DNA of 9,847 nucleotides from Chthoniobacter sp. (GTDB lineage: Bacteria; Verrucomicrobiota; Verrucomicrobiia; Chthoniobacterales; Chthoniobacteraceae): assembly GCA_025352865.1 (NCBI GenBank), contig JANXSB010000668.1:1-9847 (forward strand). The letters are read 5' to 3'. Positions 1-7,577 of this stretch are shown here, piece after piece. Position 1 is the stretch's first letter; the number at the start of each line of letters is the position of its first letter. A program made the position numbers and the translations under genes. The notes beneath the pieces are model-generated. The model made no database searches. It had not been told where the DNA came from and saw nothing but the letters and a program-made list of their open reading frames with translations.

Positions 1-576
1 CGACACAGCAAGGTCATTGACTCAGAGCCCCACCTCTACTCAGTCAGCAAATTGGAGGAGTTCAAACGCGCGCACGAGAAGCCGACAGAGAACGAGCTTT
101 CCGTTGCCGATGGCAAGAACGTGGACCGCTTGGTGGCTGACTATCGCGACATCTACATTAACGCCTCAAAGGTTTATATCGAGCGGGTCGAGGCGCAGAA
201 AGTTGAGTTTCACAACGCAAGCCGGCCAAACGTCGTTGCTCCCGACGACGCGATTGGCAGCGACCTAATGCGCCGCAACTACACCAAATACCTCATTGAT
301 CGCTACAACCGCTTCGCGTCGAGCCAGCCGGATCGCGAGAGGTTCGCTTTCCCTGCCGTCTATAGTCTCGTGGAAAGCCGCTACGGGGTGAAGAAGTGGG
401 AACTAATACCGATGCGGCATTTCGAGGAGCTGTGCGACATCCTGCGGACGAAGATCGACAAGACTTGGCTCGCCAGCGTCAATCGCAGCAAGGGGAGGAA
501 AAGCTTTTCCACTCTCGACGAATATCGGGTGAAGTATTTCGAGCGTTCGGCCCGACGTAGCGGACGAGGAAAGTAG
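1..576 (+). CDS. Partial protein (3' end), ORF6C-like C-terminal region
   Basis: The reading frame is open from the first base to a TAG at 574-576, giving at least 191 residues. The 5' end lies outside the window, so an internal TTG at 52 should not be taken as the start. The protein is charged and mostly helical. Around residues 114-155 it reads FAFPAVYSLVESRYGVKKW followed by a Pro-Met-rich turn and HFEELCDIL. This layout (a short helix, a 'ryGVkkw' turn, then a helix ending in an aspartate/glutamate-rich stretch) resembles the ORF6C domain at the C-terminus of phage and plasmid antirepressor-type proteins. The last 20 residues are basic (RSARRSGRGK). It is convergent with the Wadjet operon and separated from it by about 100 bp. 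The coding call is firm; the ORF6C likeness is pattern recognition only. A mobile-element regulatory or DNA-binding role is inference. Confidence 0.6.
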   Translation, partial: RHSKVIDSEPHLYSVSKLEEFKRAHEKPTENELSVADGKNVDRLVADYRDIYINASKVYIERVEAQKVEFHNASRPNVVAPDDAIGSDLMRRNYTKYLIDRYNRFASSQPDRERFAFPAVYSLVESRYGVKKWELIPMRHFEELCDILRTKIDKTWLASVNRSKGRKSFSTLDEYRVKYFERSARRSGRGK

Positions 577-593
577 TATTCACCTTTCCCCCA

Positions 594-632
594 CCCGCCT
601 ACATGATCCGCCCTTCAAGTGGGCGTGGCGGG
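594..632. terminator. GC-rich nested hairpin in convergent spacer, possible terminator
   Basis: An outer 6-bp stem (CCCGCC 594-599 with GGCGGG 627-632) encloses an inner 5-bp stem (CGCCC 609-613 with GGGCG 621-625, 7-base loop). It lies between two convergent genes, where a bidirectional terminator would be expected. Neither strand has a T-tract after the stem and the outer stem has a lopsided internal loop. The terminator call is therefore weak, and the symmetry could be chance in GC-rich DNA. Confidence 0.22.
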
Positions 633-751
633 CCGAACCGGCGATACATCTCATCGGCCAGCACGCCGACATGCCTCAGCCGCGCGTCCGGGTGGTCATG
701 GGAAAGTAAGAAGCGCGTGGCGTATTCTCCACTCCCAACAGCGCACTTTGA
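599..751 (-). pseudogene. Orphan 50-codon frame overlapping the jetD 3' end, possible gene remnant
   Basis: In a frame offset from jetD, a run of sense codons begins just after a TGA at 752-754 and ends at a TAG at 599-601. It has no convincing start codon or ribosome-binding site. Its translation looks protein-like: it includes GEYATRFLLSHDHPDARL and RHVGVLADEMYRRFG, then a Pro/Arg-rich end, and third codon positions are mostly G or C. By contrast, the overlapping jetD frame in the same bases gives a low-complexity Thr/Arg tail. One reading is that this is the 3' end of another gene, left behind when the Wadjet cassette joined here. Another is that it is the true end of a frameshifted gene. 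I do not recognise the family, and chance is possible over 50 codons. Confidence 0.3.
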
Positions 752-1992
752 TCACAAGGATAAAAAGGCCATTGCTTGAGAGTGGGCGGGCCTAGGGATT
801 CCTGCTCGTAGAGACCTTTGCGGTCGCTGGCGCTCATCTCTTTTAGAGCTTCCCGTTCGGCATCCTCAAGTTCGGCGGTGAGCAGGCGAGCTATCGCCGA
901 TTTTTCGTCTGGCGTCAGTTCCGGTGAATCCGCCGCAGGACGGAAGTGCATTTGAAACGAGGCAATCTCACGGCGAGTTTCGGAGCGCAGAGCGCGGAGG
1001 ATGTCGAAACCTGCGGGATCGGTGTCGCCGAAATGCCAGCACGGAAGATTTGTGTGCAGCTTTCGCATTAAGAGGCAGAGCGCAGTCGTGGGCGCTCCAC
1101 CGGCGACGATCAACGTCGAGCGGTCTCCACAGGCGGCGAGCTGATGGAAAGTTGTCTTTTCGTTTTCAACAGTCAGGAGCCGCTGCGCGGTGGTGGTGAT
1201 GCTCGTGGCGCGTTCGAGATCGAATTCGCTGAGCGCAAAAACGCCACGCAATGTATCCAGCGAAGTCATTGTGCCGTCCGCGTAGAGCAATGCCGCCGGG
1301 CCAGCCATGCGCAGCAAGGGAGAGCGATCAACAAGACCGATGGATTCAAAAGTGACTTCGTGGCCGACCAGTTGTGAGAGCAGCGTTTCCAACCGCCCTT
1401 GGGCGGTTTCGAGCACCTTGGATTCCAATCCAATATCCGTGCTGGCGGTGCGCACAGGCGTCGGATGTGGCCACTTGCGGCTCGTCAGCGCATACACGAG
1501 CCGCAAATCGCGGCGCATACTGTCGGCATCGCGCCAGCGCAAGGGATGCAGGCTCTTGCCATCGCCAAGACGGGCAAGCAGCGACTCACACCAGCGCTTC
1601 CAGAGTTCACCGAGAATGGGATGGGCTTCGGAGCGGAACTGATCGAGAACCGCGCGGGCGCGGGCTTGCAGCTCCTGTGGAGATGCCGCGTTGAAGATCG
1701 TATGCCAGCGCTCTTCAGCCGGCAGCGGAATCACGATCCGACGGATGACGTGCTCGCGCCCTTTCTCCGACTTGACCTCAACCAAGCCGGTCGTGTGCAT
1801 CTCCCGTGCATCTGCTTCCGCCTCGCGTTGTGCGTCCGCATTTCGGAGGCCGGCCTTTACCAGCAGTTCATGCCAGCTTCGACTGAACGGTTCGGTAGTC
1901 CCCTTCAACCGGCCACCGCGAACCCTCGACCATTCGGCGAATAGCGTGCAGGCCAGCGGCACGCGCAGCCACCGCTCATCGGTCCGCTTCAT
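676..1992 (-). CDS. jetD: Wadjet nuclease subunit JetD (DUF3322/DUF2220, Toprim)
   Basis: This is the nuclease subunit of the Wadjet plasmid-defence complex. In characterised systems JetD is a topoisomerase VI-like Toprim endonuclease that cuts circular DNA after the JetABC motor has extruded it. The protein has 438 residues. The N-terminal half is helical and basic, as expected for the DUF3322-type region. The Toprim fold follows, with VENEKTTF at 275-282 (E276/E278 as candidate catalytic acid) and GDTDPAGFDIL from 322, where D323 and D325 form the metal-binding DxD pair. A conserved-looking YEQES sits at 395-399. The ATG overlaps the jetC stop in an ATGA (1989-1992), with only a weak purine-rich GGGAAG upstream, so translation is probably coupled. 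The final 26 or so residues (from C413) look unlike the family, and the same DNA reads better in another frame; the tail may be replaced or frameshifted. The catalytic core is intact. Confidence 0.88.
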   Translation of the reverse strand: MKRTDERWLRVPLACTLFAEWSRVRGGRLKGTTEPFSRSWHELLVKAGLRNADAQREAEADAREMHTTGLVEVKSEKGREHVIRRIVIPLPAEERWHTIFNAASPQELQARARAVLDQFRSEAHPILGELWKRWCESLLARLGDGKSLHPLRWRDADSMRRDLRLVYALTSRKWPHPTPVRTASTDIGLESKVLETAQGRLETLLSQLVGHEVTFESIGLVDRSPLLRMAGPAALLYADGTMTSLDTLRGVFALSEFDLERATSITTTAQRLLTVENEKTTFHQLAACGDRSTLIVAGGAPTTALCLLMRKLHTNLPCWHFGDTDPAGFDILRALRSETRREIASFQMHFRPAADSPELTPDEKSAIARLLTAELEDAEREALKEMSASDRKGLYEQESLGPPTLKQWPFYPCDQSALLGVENTPRASYFPMTTRTRG

Positions 1993-4900
1993 CTCAGCGC
2001 TTCCCGGACTTGCACAGGCGTCATCACCGTCGGGACGTTATCGACGTTGGAGACGTAGCCGTCGTCACCGCGCTCTTCGTATTTTCGGCACAGAATGACC
2101 TCCTGCGCGAAGGGCAACATCGTGCTCAACCGATCGACAGGAAATGCCATGACGAGCTGGAGTTGAAAGTTCTTTGCCAATTTCAGGCAGTCTTCGATGC
2201 GATCACCGGACAGCTTGGAGAAGGCTTCATCCATCACCACCAGTCCGAGGTTTTCCTGATAGTTCCGCGAGCCTACGTCATAGACGCGGTAGAAGGCTGC
2301 GAGCATGGAGACGAAGAACGGCGCCTGATTCTCTCCACCGCTCATGTTCTTCGCAGAGCGGTTTAAGTCGATGACGGCACCGCCAGGAACGCCGTCAGGA
2401 ATCATCTCCAGTTTATAGCGGTGGTAGTAACGGTAATCGAGGCGGCGCAACACCGCTGGATCGGCGTCTGCTTTGCCAGCCGCTTCAATCGCGTCGCCGA
2501 GCTGGGCCTTGGCCAGTTCCAATTCTTCGTCCTTCGCACTGGCCAAGAGTGGATCGGTGGCCTCAAAGCCGGTGCTGAGCAATCGCCAGAACGGCTCGAA
2601 CGCTGAATCGCGGCGCGATGAAATTTGATAGCGATAGCCGCCAATCGGGCAATCGAGATCGCGGCGCAAGCGGTCGATGTCGCGCCCGGCCCTGCGGAGA
2701 TGCTCGTTCAATTGATCCAGCACGAGGTTCTTCAACCGCTCTTCCCATTCCTGCTTTTTTTCTTCGGCGAGTTTTCCGTAACGCTCCAGTTCGTGCTTAT
2801 CCAAGAGGTCGAAGCGGGATTGCCATGCAGCGTTTTGCTTATCTGCCGGATCGCCCAAGCGGGCGTCACATTCCGCGTGCTGCGCCGCGAGCAACCGGCG
2901 CTGGTCATTGCGTTGGTTTTGAAATTTGTCGGCGCGGTCTTTGGCCTCACCCTCACGCTCTTCGGCTTTCCGCTGCCGTTCGTTCCACTTTCCAAATTCC
3001 GCAACCATCGCACGCAAACATTCGTCCAGTTCCGCATCGAGAAAACCCGTTCCGATTTGGACGCGTTTGGCTTCAAGGTCTTTCGCGTGTTGATCTAAAT
3101 TCTCCTTCGCCTCCCGCAGATTATCTTCGAGCTTTGCCAACTCCGGGTGGCTCTGGCGGAGTCGTTCTTCGAGGGCACCAATGGCGCGAGTAAGCGTGTC
3201 CGAATCTGATTCCAGCTTCTTCAACTGGTCAATCCGCTTCGCACGCTCAGGCGTTGAAAGCACGTTGATGCTTTCGTTGAGCGATGCGAAGTCGCGGCGC
3301 AGCGTCGGCAATTCTTCCAATTCGGCACTCCGATCAGCGAGAGAGCGGTCATTCAAGTTGCTGCGCTTGCCCGAATCGAGCCAGGTGTGGATTTCTCCAC
3401 GCTGGCGCTCCAACGCCGCACGCAGTTTCATTTTTTCATCGCGCTCCTCGGTGCAGCGAGCACGCATTCGCTTCAAACCTTCCTCGCCGAGCGTGTAGGG
3501 CACTTGGTCCGCGGGTTGAAGACGGCGGCGCAACGGGACTTGCTTGAAATTTCCTTTCGGCGTGATTGCCCTGCCAGCTTCGCAACTTTCGAGATCTTCG
3601 TCCGTTTCGACGCAAATGACTTCGCCGAGGAGGTGATTCACGAAGGCTTGGGCAATAGGGTCGCGCACTTCCACCTTGGTCGCGAGCGACCCAGCAGCGA
3701 CGCGGCTGCGCAGCGCACGCGCCTCGCGGGGATTGATGATCGACTCCGGTTTGCCACTCGGCGGAGTCGCACGAAGCACCTCCATCCCCGACCGGTAGTC
3801 GTCTTCGTGAACGGCGATTACCCACAGGTTGCGGCCAAGGAAAAGCTCCAAAGCGGTCCACCACTTCTCCTCACTCTGCTTCACCTCGATGAGCCGGCAG
3901 AGCTGCTTCGGAGCGCGCGAATCGGGTAGTCGCTTTCGCAATGCTTGAAACAGCGGAAAGTCGCCCGGCGTGCGTTTGTCGTCGAGCGCTTCGTGATCGC
4001 GAGCCAATTCCTGAAGCCGTTTGTCAGCTTCCTCCAACTTTCGATCCAGTGATCGCCGCAGCAATTCCCTAGTCTTGTTCCAGATTTCATCGAACCGCTC
4101 CGCGAGCGGTGGGAGAAAACCAAGACGCTCTTGGTCGCTGCCTCGACGCAGCCCTTCGAGCAGTTCGACTTTAACCGTGAGCGACTCCGACAAGCCGTCG
4201 AGCGGCAAGCGGCGTCCGCGATCAAGCCAATCTTCCCAACGACCGGCACGCTCGGTGAGCTGCTCGCGAATGGACTTCGCGGCGTCTTCGCGCTGCTGAA
4301 TTTTTGTGTGCAGTTCGCCGCGTTCCTTCACGAGCCGCTGCAATTCGTCATGCTTTGGATCGGCCATCGCCTGGGAGCGCACCGCTTCCAGAGTTTGCTG
4401 CAATCCATCCCGCTCGCCCTTCTTTAGATCGAGTGCTGTTCGATCATCCTTCGTTTCGCGCTGCTTGTTTTCGAGGTCGCGTTCGAGACGCTTCTTCAAT
4501 TCGTCGGCTTGTGTGTGCTTCAGCGCCTCGCGCAGCCAGACGTGTCGCAATTCTTCACGCCGGTGTTCGGCAAACTGCGTATGCAAGCGGCAGACCTCCG
4601 CAAGCAGCTTGTGCTGCTCTTTCAGCTCCTTGAGCCGGTTTTGCATCCGTCGATGTTCGCCCACGCTCGTCCTCACCTCCGCCATGTCCACCGCTCCCTC
4701 TTCCAGAATGAAGTCGCGAATGAATTTCTCGAAGTTCTCTTCCGGCTCAAAGGCGACGGCTTTTGGCAAGGTGCGGTCGAACTGCGCCCGGTCGAAGTGC
4801 AGATGTTGCGCGATCGCCATTTCGCCAAGGTAGCTGCCCTGCTTTTCCCAATGCTCCCCGGCAAAATCGCGCTTCACTCGCGTGGAAAAGCGCTCCGCGT

Positions 4901-5354
4901 TTAGCATGTTGCCTCCGTCATCGAGAAAGTCGGGCCAATCCAGCCGTTGCGGAGCCATGAAATACACCATGCCCGGACGCGACGTTGGACTCTCGAATTG
5001 GATGCGGATGCCCCAGGTCTCGCGGCGAGGCTCACCCTGACCGGGTTTCGTGAATTCCAGCGCGACAAGGGTAACACCGCTGCGGCGAGTGAAGTGCGGC
5101 TCATCATTGCGCGAGGTATTCGTATCGCATAAACAGTAGCTCACCAGCGTCCGGCTATGGCCCTTGCCGGCGGCGGCTTTGTTGAACCGCGCATCCTCGC
5201 CGAGCATCACGTATTGAATGAGATCGAGCAGTGCCGATTTTCCGGTGCCCGTCTCACCGGTGATGAGAACATGCCCCGCAACGTCGATGATTTGACGGAA
5301 GCCATACCAATTCACGGCGATGATGCGCGTAAGCTGAATGCGTCCCCTAGTCAT
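1989..5354 (-). CDS. jetC: Wadjet SMC-like ATPase subunit JetC (MukB/MksB-like)
   Basis: This is the SMC motor of Wadjet; with JetA and JetB it forms a dimeric, ATP-driven DNA loop extruder. The 1121-residue protein has the full SMC layout. The Walker A motif GETGTGKS is at 33-40, near the N-terminus, followed by LLDLIQYVMLG. Charged Glu/Lys/Arg-rich coiled coil runs from roughly 230 to 470. A globular hinge-like section spans about 475-620 (with EKWWTALELFLGRNLWVIAV). A second coiled coil runs from about 625 to 900. The C-terminal head carries the ABC signature SGGENQ at 1005-1010 and Walker B LVVMDEAFSKLSGDRI, with D1042 and catalytic E1043. The length fits the SbcC/COG4913-type Wadjet ATPases and is shorter than MukB. 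The start is well supported: ATG at 5354 overlaps the jetB stop (ATGA) and is preceded by AGGAGG seven bases upstream. Confidence 0.95.
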   Translation of the reverse strand: MTRGRIQLTRIIAVNWYGFRQIIDVAGHVLITGETGTGKSALLDLIQYVMLGEDARFNKAAAGKGHSRTLVSYCLCDTNTSRNDEPHFTRRSGVTLVALEFTKPGQGEPRRETWGIRIQFESPTSRPGMVYFMAPQRLDWPDFLDDGGNMLNAERFSTRVKRDFAGEHWEKQGSYLGEMAIAQHLHFDRAQFDRTLPKAVAFEPEENFEKFIRDFILEEGAVDMAEVRTSVGEHRRMQNRLKELKEQHKLLAEVCRLHTQFAEHRREELRHVWLREALKHTQADELKKRLERDLENKQRETKDDRTALDLKKGERDGLQQTLEAVRSQAMADPKHDELQRLVKERGELHTKIQQREDAAKSIREQLTERAGRWEDWLDRGRRLPLDGLSESLTVKVELLEGLRRGSDQERLGFLPPLAERFDEIWNKTRELLRRSLDRKLEEADKRLQELARDHEALDDKRTPGDFPLFQALRKRLPDSRAPKQLCRLIEVKQSEEKWWTALELFLGRNLWVIAVHEDDYRSGMEVLRATPPSGKPESIINPREARALRSRVAAGSLATKVEVRDPIAQAFVNHLLGEVICVETDEDLESCEAGRAITPKGNFKQVPLRRRLQPADQVPYTLGEEGLKRMRARCTEERDEKMKLRAALERQRGEIHTWLDSGKRSNLNDRSLADRSAELEELPTLRRDFASLNESINVLSTPERAKRIDQLKKLESDSDTLTRAIGALEERLRQSHPELAKLEDNLREAKENLDQHAKDLEAKRVQIGTGFLDAELDECLRAMVAEFGKWNERQRKAEEREGEAKDRADKFQNQRNDQRRLLAAQHAECDARLGDPADKQNAAWQSRFDLLDKHELERYGKLAEEKKQEWEERLKNLVLDQLNEHLRRAGRDIDRLRRDLDCPIGGYRYQISSRRDSAFEPFWRLLSTGFEATDPLLASAKDEELELAKAQLGDAIEAAGKADADPAVLRRLDYRYYHRYKLEMIPDGVPGGAVIDLNRSAKNMSGGENQAPFFVSMLAAFYRVYDVGSRNYQENLGLVVMDEAFSKLSGDRIEDCLKLAKNFQLQLVMAFPVDRLSTMLPFAQEVILCRKYEERGDDGYVSNVDNVPTVMTPVQVREALR

Positions 5355-5971
5355 GGTTTCGCCTCCTCACCGTTGGTCCGATAGAGCGCCGCCTGTTGCT
5401 CCCACTCTGCCGGAGTGTCAAACGGGATGACCCGCGGAAGAGTCGGCAGAATTTCAATCTGCGAATCGCCAAACCGCTCATCGTCCTCGCTCTTACGATA
5501 GCGAATGAGGCGTTTTCTGCGGAGCTTCGCGAGCATCCGGTCGAGGTGGGACGGCGAAGGCGGCTCGATATGCTCGAAATAGAGTTTCAGGCGCGCATGG
5601 ACATCTTCCGCCGTAACCACCACGGCCTCCTGCCGCTGTTCAAGCTGCGCCTCGTCGAAGACGCGCCAGAGCGTGAGGACAAGGAGCGTCTCGTCCTTGG
5701 AAAATCTCACCACAAGCTCGCACTCACCCGCGAGCGGGCGGGCTTGGAGAATTGGCTGCTCGGGGTCCGCGTGAAGTTCGAGATTGAGCACCGCGAGATA
5801 CTCGGTGAGGTGCTGCTGATATTGGTCGCGCACGACGAGGTAGATTTCCCGCGCGCGACCGTCGTGACCTAGCAGGACGCCGTTAATCAACAGCTCCGCG
5901 ACGCATTCCCGCAAAGCTGCACGATCGCGTTCCGGCACGTCGTTCCAAAATGAGGGCCAGGGCAAACTCAT
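5351..5971 (-). CDS. jetB: Wadjet subunit JetB (DUF4194, MukE-like)
   Basis: This is the small accessory subunit that binds the JetA kleisin and the JetC heads in the Wadjet complex, equivalent to MukE/MksE. The product has 206 residues, about the usual size for DUF4194 proteins. It begins with a helical segment (RAALRECVAELLINGVLL). The middle alternates strands and helices in a winged-helix-like way (REIYLVVRDQYQQHLTEYLAVL, then CELVVRFSKDETLLVLTLWRVF). A second wing region follows (HLDRMLAKLRRKRLIRYR) and leads to IEILPTLPRVI, a typical DUF4194 ending. Identification rests on this pattern and on its position between jetA and jetC. Both ends overlap the neighbouring genes by four bases (ATGA at 5968-5971 and 5351-5354). 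The ribosome-binding site for its own start is weak, so translation probably depends on jetA being read through. Confidence 0.9.
   Translation of the reverse strand: MSLPWPSFWNDVPERDRAALRECVAELLINGVLLGHDGRAREIYLVVRDQYQQHLTEYLAVLNLELHADPEQPILQARPLAGECELVVRFSKDETLLVLTLWRVFDEAQLEQRQEAVVVTAEDVHARLKLYFEHIEPPSPSHLDRMLAKLRRKRLIRYRKSEDDERFGDSQIEILPTLPRVIPFDTPAEWEQQAALYRTNGEEAKP
5362..5367 (-). promoter_or_regulatory. Strong Shine-Dalgarno AGGAGG for jetC
   Basis: A perfect AGGAGG on the minus strand lies inside the 3' end of jetB, seven bases before the jetC ATG. It fixes the jetC start. It also stands out because jetA, jetB and jetD have only weak or non-standard sites, so jetC may be translated more efficiently than by coupling alone. 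Confidence 0.7.
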
Positions 5972-7452
5972 GATACTCGCTCAAACTCCACGCGTTCCAC
6001 GCGCCATTCCCCTTGTTCATCCACATCGACGCTCTCAGGCTCCAGTCCCCTCCCGATGCGAGCCTGCCGCACCCGCCAGCGCACCGGGCGCAAAGTCTGC
6101 ATCGACTGTGCCCGCTCAAAAGCGATGGCTGACAGGAAGTCGAGAAAGTCGTCTGCATTTGCCACATTGACCGTCGCGGTCGATGCCTTCGCTTCTTTGT
6201 CGTCCATCCATTTTTCGACGAAACGTCCCGCCCGCTGCGGCGTGATCGCGTGAAGATTCCGGCGGCGAATCAGATCCTGCGCTTCAAGCAAGTCAGTCTC
6301 CGTCGTCGAACGCACCAGCGACAAGTCCACCGGCAGACGTGTCTTCCGTTCCGGCGAAAGTGATTCACGTCCGTAGTAGAGCGTTACCTCCGGGCAGCGG
6401 AAATTCATTCCGGATTCTTCGTCGAGATCGGCAAAGCGGCGACCGGCATACCGCTCATCAGCTGCTTGAAGGAATGCGCGAACCTGCTCGGGGCGACGGC
6501 CACGGACTTCGGTTTGGTAGCGGTATCGCTGCGCGGAGAGGCGCGCAAAGGCCGCGATGCGTCCGTCGATCACACGGGCACGCGCCGCGATGCTCCCGAG
6601 CCGACGCTCCAGGCGAACGAGCATCTCTTCTGCCTCAATGTCGGCTTCCTTCGGAGACATGTGCCGATGACCCACCAGCCCCTGAGCCAGCACTTCCTTT
6701 GCGAAGGGATTTGCGAGCGCTCCATCGACTACGTTGCGGGCTTCGTTCAGTCGTGGCAACAACCCGCCGCGGCGCAGCGTGTCGTAGCAGACCATGTGTT
6801 CGCCCTCATAAAATTCGGTGTAGAAGAGGTGCAGCGTGGCTTCGCCGGATTCGCTGCGTCGTTGCCGCTGCTCGAAGGACAACACCAGCGTTTCGACTGC
6901 GTGCAGTTGCTCGATCGCGTGCTCTACGCGGTCGAGCAGGTCTTTGACGGTGCCGCGGAAATCATCCGGCGTGAGCTTGGTGTGATCGAAAGCACCTTCC
7001 GCCAAGAGCGACCGGCAGATGCTGTTCAAAGTCGCTGCGAAGTCCTTGAGTTCCGCCGGGTCTTGCTCGGCGAGTTGCCGTAGCATCCGCAGCAGCGGTC
7101 GCAGGAATGGCGAAATGAGCGCGTAATGTTCATCCAAGCTCGGCCGCCGCGATTCCAGCCAACCGGCGCGCAGCAGTTGGTTGTAAAACACCCCGGCTCG
7201 CTGCCGCAGGTCTTGCGTGCCCGAGCCTTCCTCCTCGTCCAATTCCACATCGGGATGCTCCACGAGCACCTCGCGAATCAAACTCAATGCGTCCTGATGA
7301 ACGAGTTGCCCACCTTCATCCGCCTCGTGTTCGAGTCGGTCCGCGCAGTCGATATAAACTGCCGCCGCTGGCCGGGACAGCGGACGGAAAAATCCCGTCG
7401 GCAATCCGACAGCAAGGCGGGAACTTAAACGAGCGCTTTCCATTCCCGCCAT
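5968..7452 (-). CDS. jetA: Wadjet kleisin subunit JetA (MukF/MksF-like)
   Basis: This is the kleisin-like subunit that bridges the JetC heads and recruits JetB, the counterpart of MukF/MksF. The 494-residue protein opens with a winged-helix-like region. Characteristic features are FFRPLSRPAAAVYIDCADRL (about 22-41) and an 'AGVFYNQLLRAGWLESRR' segment that resembles the family's recognition wing. A long helical middle follows (about 130-340, including SICRSLLAEGAFDHTKL and LVRLERRLGSIAARARVI). A C-terminal mixed alpha/beta region comes last, with RRRNLHAITPQRAGRFVEKW. The sequence looks closer to the JetA/DUF5716-type group than to DUF3375, which bears on Wadjet subtype, but I cannot settle that by eye. 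The start at 7452 has GGGGG eight bases upstream; an ATG three codons in (7443) is an alternative without well-spaced Shine-Dalgarno. It is the first gene of the operon, so its promoter should lie in the divergent spacer. Confidence 0.88.
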   Translation of the reverse strand: MAGMESARLSSRLAVGLPTGFFRPLSRPAAAVYIDCADRLEHEADEGGQLVHQDALSLIREVLVEHPDVELDEEEGSGTQDLRQRAGVFYNQLLRAGWLESRRPSLDEHYALISPFLRPLLRMLRQLAEQDPAELKDFAATLNSICRSLLAEGAFDHTKLTPDDFRGTVKDLLDRVEHAIEQLHAVETLVLSFEQRQRRSESGEATLHLFYTEFYEGEHMVCYDTLRRGGLLPRLNEARNVVDGALANPFAKEVLAQGLVGHRHMSPKEADIEAEEMLVRLERRLGSIAARARVIDGRIAAFARLSAQRYRYQTEVRGRRPEQVRAFLQAADERYAGRRFADLDEESGMNFRCPEVTLYYGRESLSPERKTRLPVDLSLVRSTTETDLLEAQDLIRRRNLHAITPQRAGRFVEKWMDDKEAKASTATVNVANADDFLDFLSAIAFERAQSMQTLRPVRWRVRQARIGRGLEPESVDVDEQGEWRVERVEFERVS

Positions 7453-7577
7453 TTAGCGAACCCCCAAGGTATCCATCCAGTCCAATGTTCGTGTCGTTCG
7501 ACGACCAGCGGAGCCCTCGCACCTCGTTAAATCGACAGCTAGCGGCGGACGCGGTCTCCTGCCATACTCGCAAACCA
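7453..7577. promoter_or_regulatory. Divergent intergenic region between jetA and the ATPase gene
   Basis: This 125-bp gap separates two oppositely oriented operons and must hold the start signals for both, unless the rightward gene starts further left at 7485. No convincing sigma-70 pair is visible: CATACT at 7563-7568 resembles a -10 box for the rightward gene but lacks a well-spaced -35. A small perfect inverted repeat, GTCGT-TCG-ACGAC at 7493-7505, lies inside the gap and could bind a regulator. Its five-base arms are short enough to occur by chance. Confidence 0.35.

Noticed and set aside
1399..1944. 181-codon plus-strand frame opposite jetD
   Set aside because: Antisense shadow of a well-supported gene. 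Its translation has no domain character and no plausible ribosome-binding site.
2618..3193. 191-codon plus-strand frame opposite jetC
   Set aside because: It lies opposite the JetC coiled coil. The translation is Arg/Pro/Ser-rich shadow sequence, and several overlapping frames in this region are equally open.
6466..7083. 205-codon plus-strand frame opposite jetA
   Set aside because: Antisense to the kleisin gene. The composition looks partly protein-like only because codon bias is mirrored on the complement; no motif is recognised.
7287..7577. 97-codon N-terminal extension of the ATPase frame upstream of 7578
   Set aside because: It runs antisense through the start of jetA, is Pro/Arg-rich, and precedes the natural first strand of the ATPase fold. 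It is most likely open only because of high GC content.
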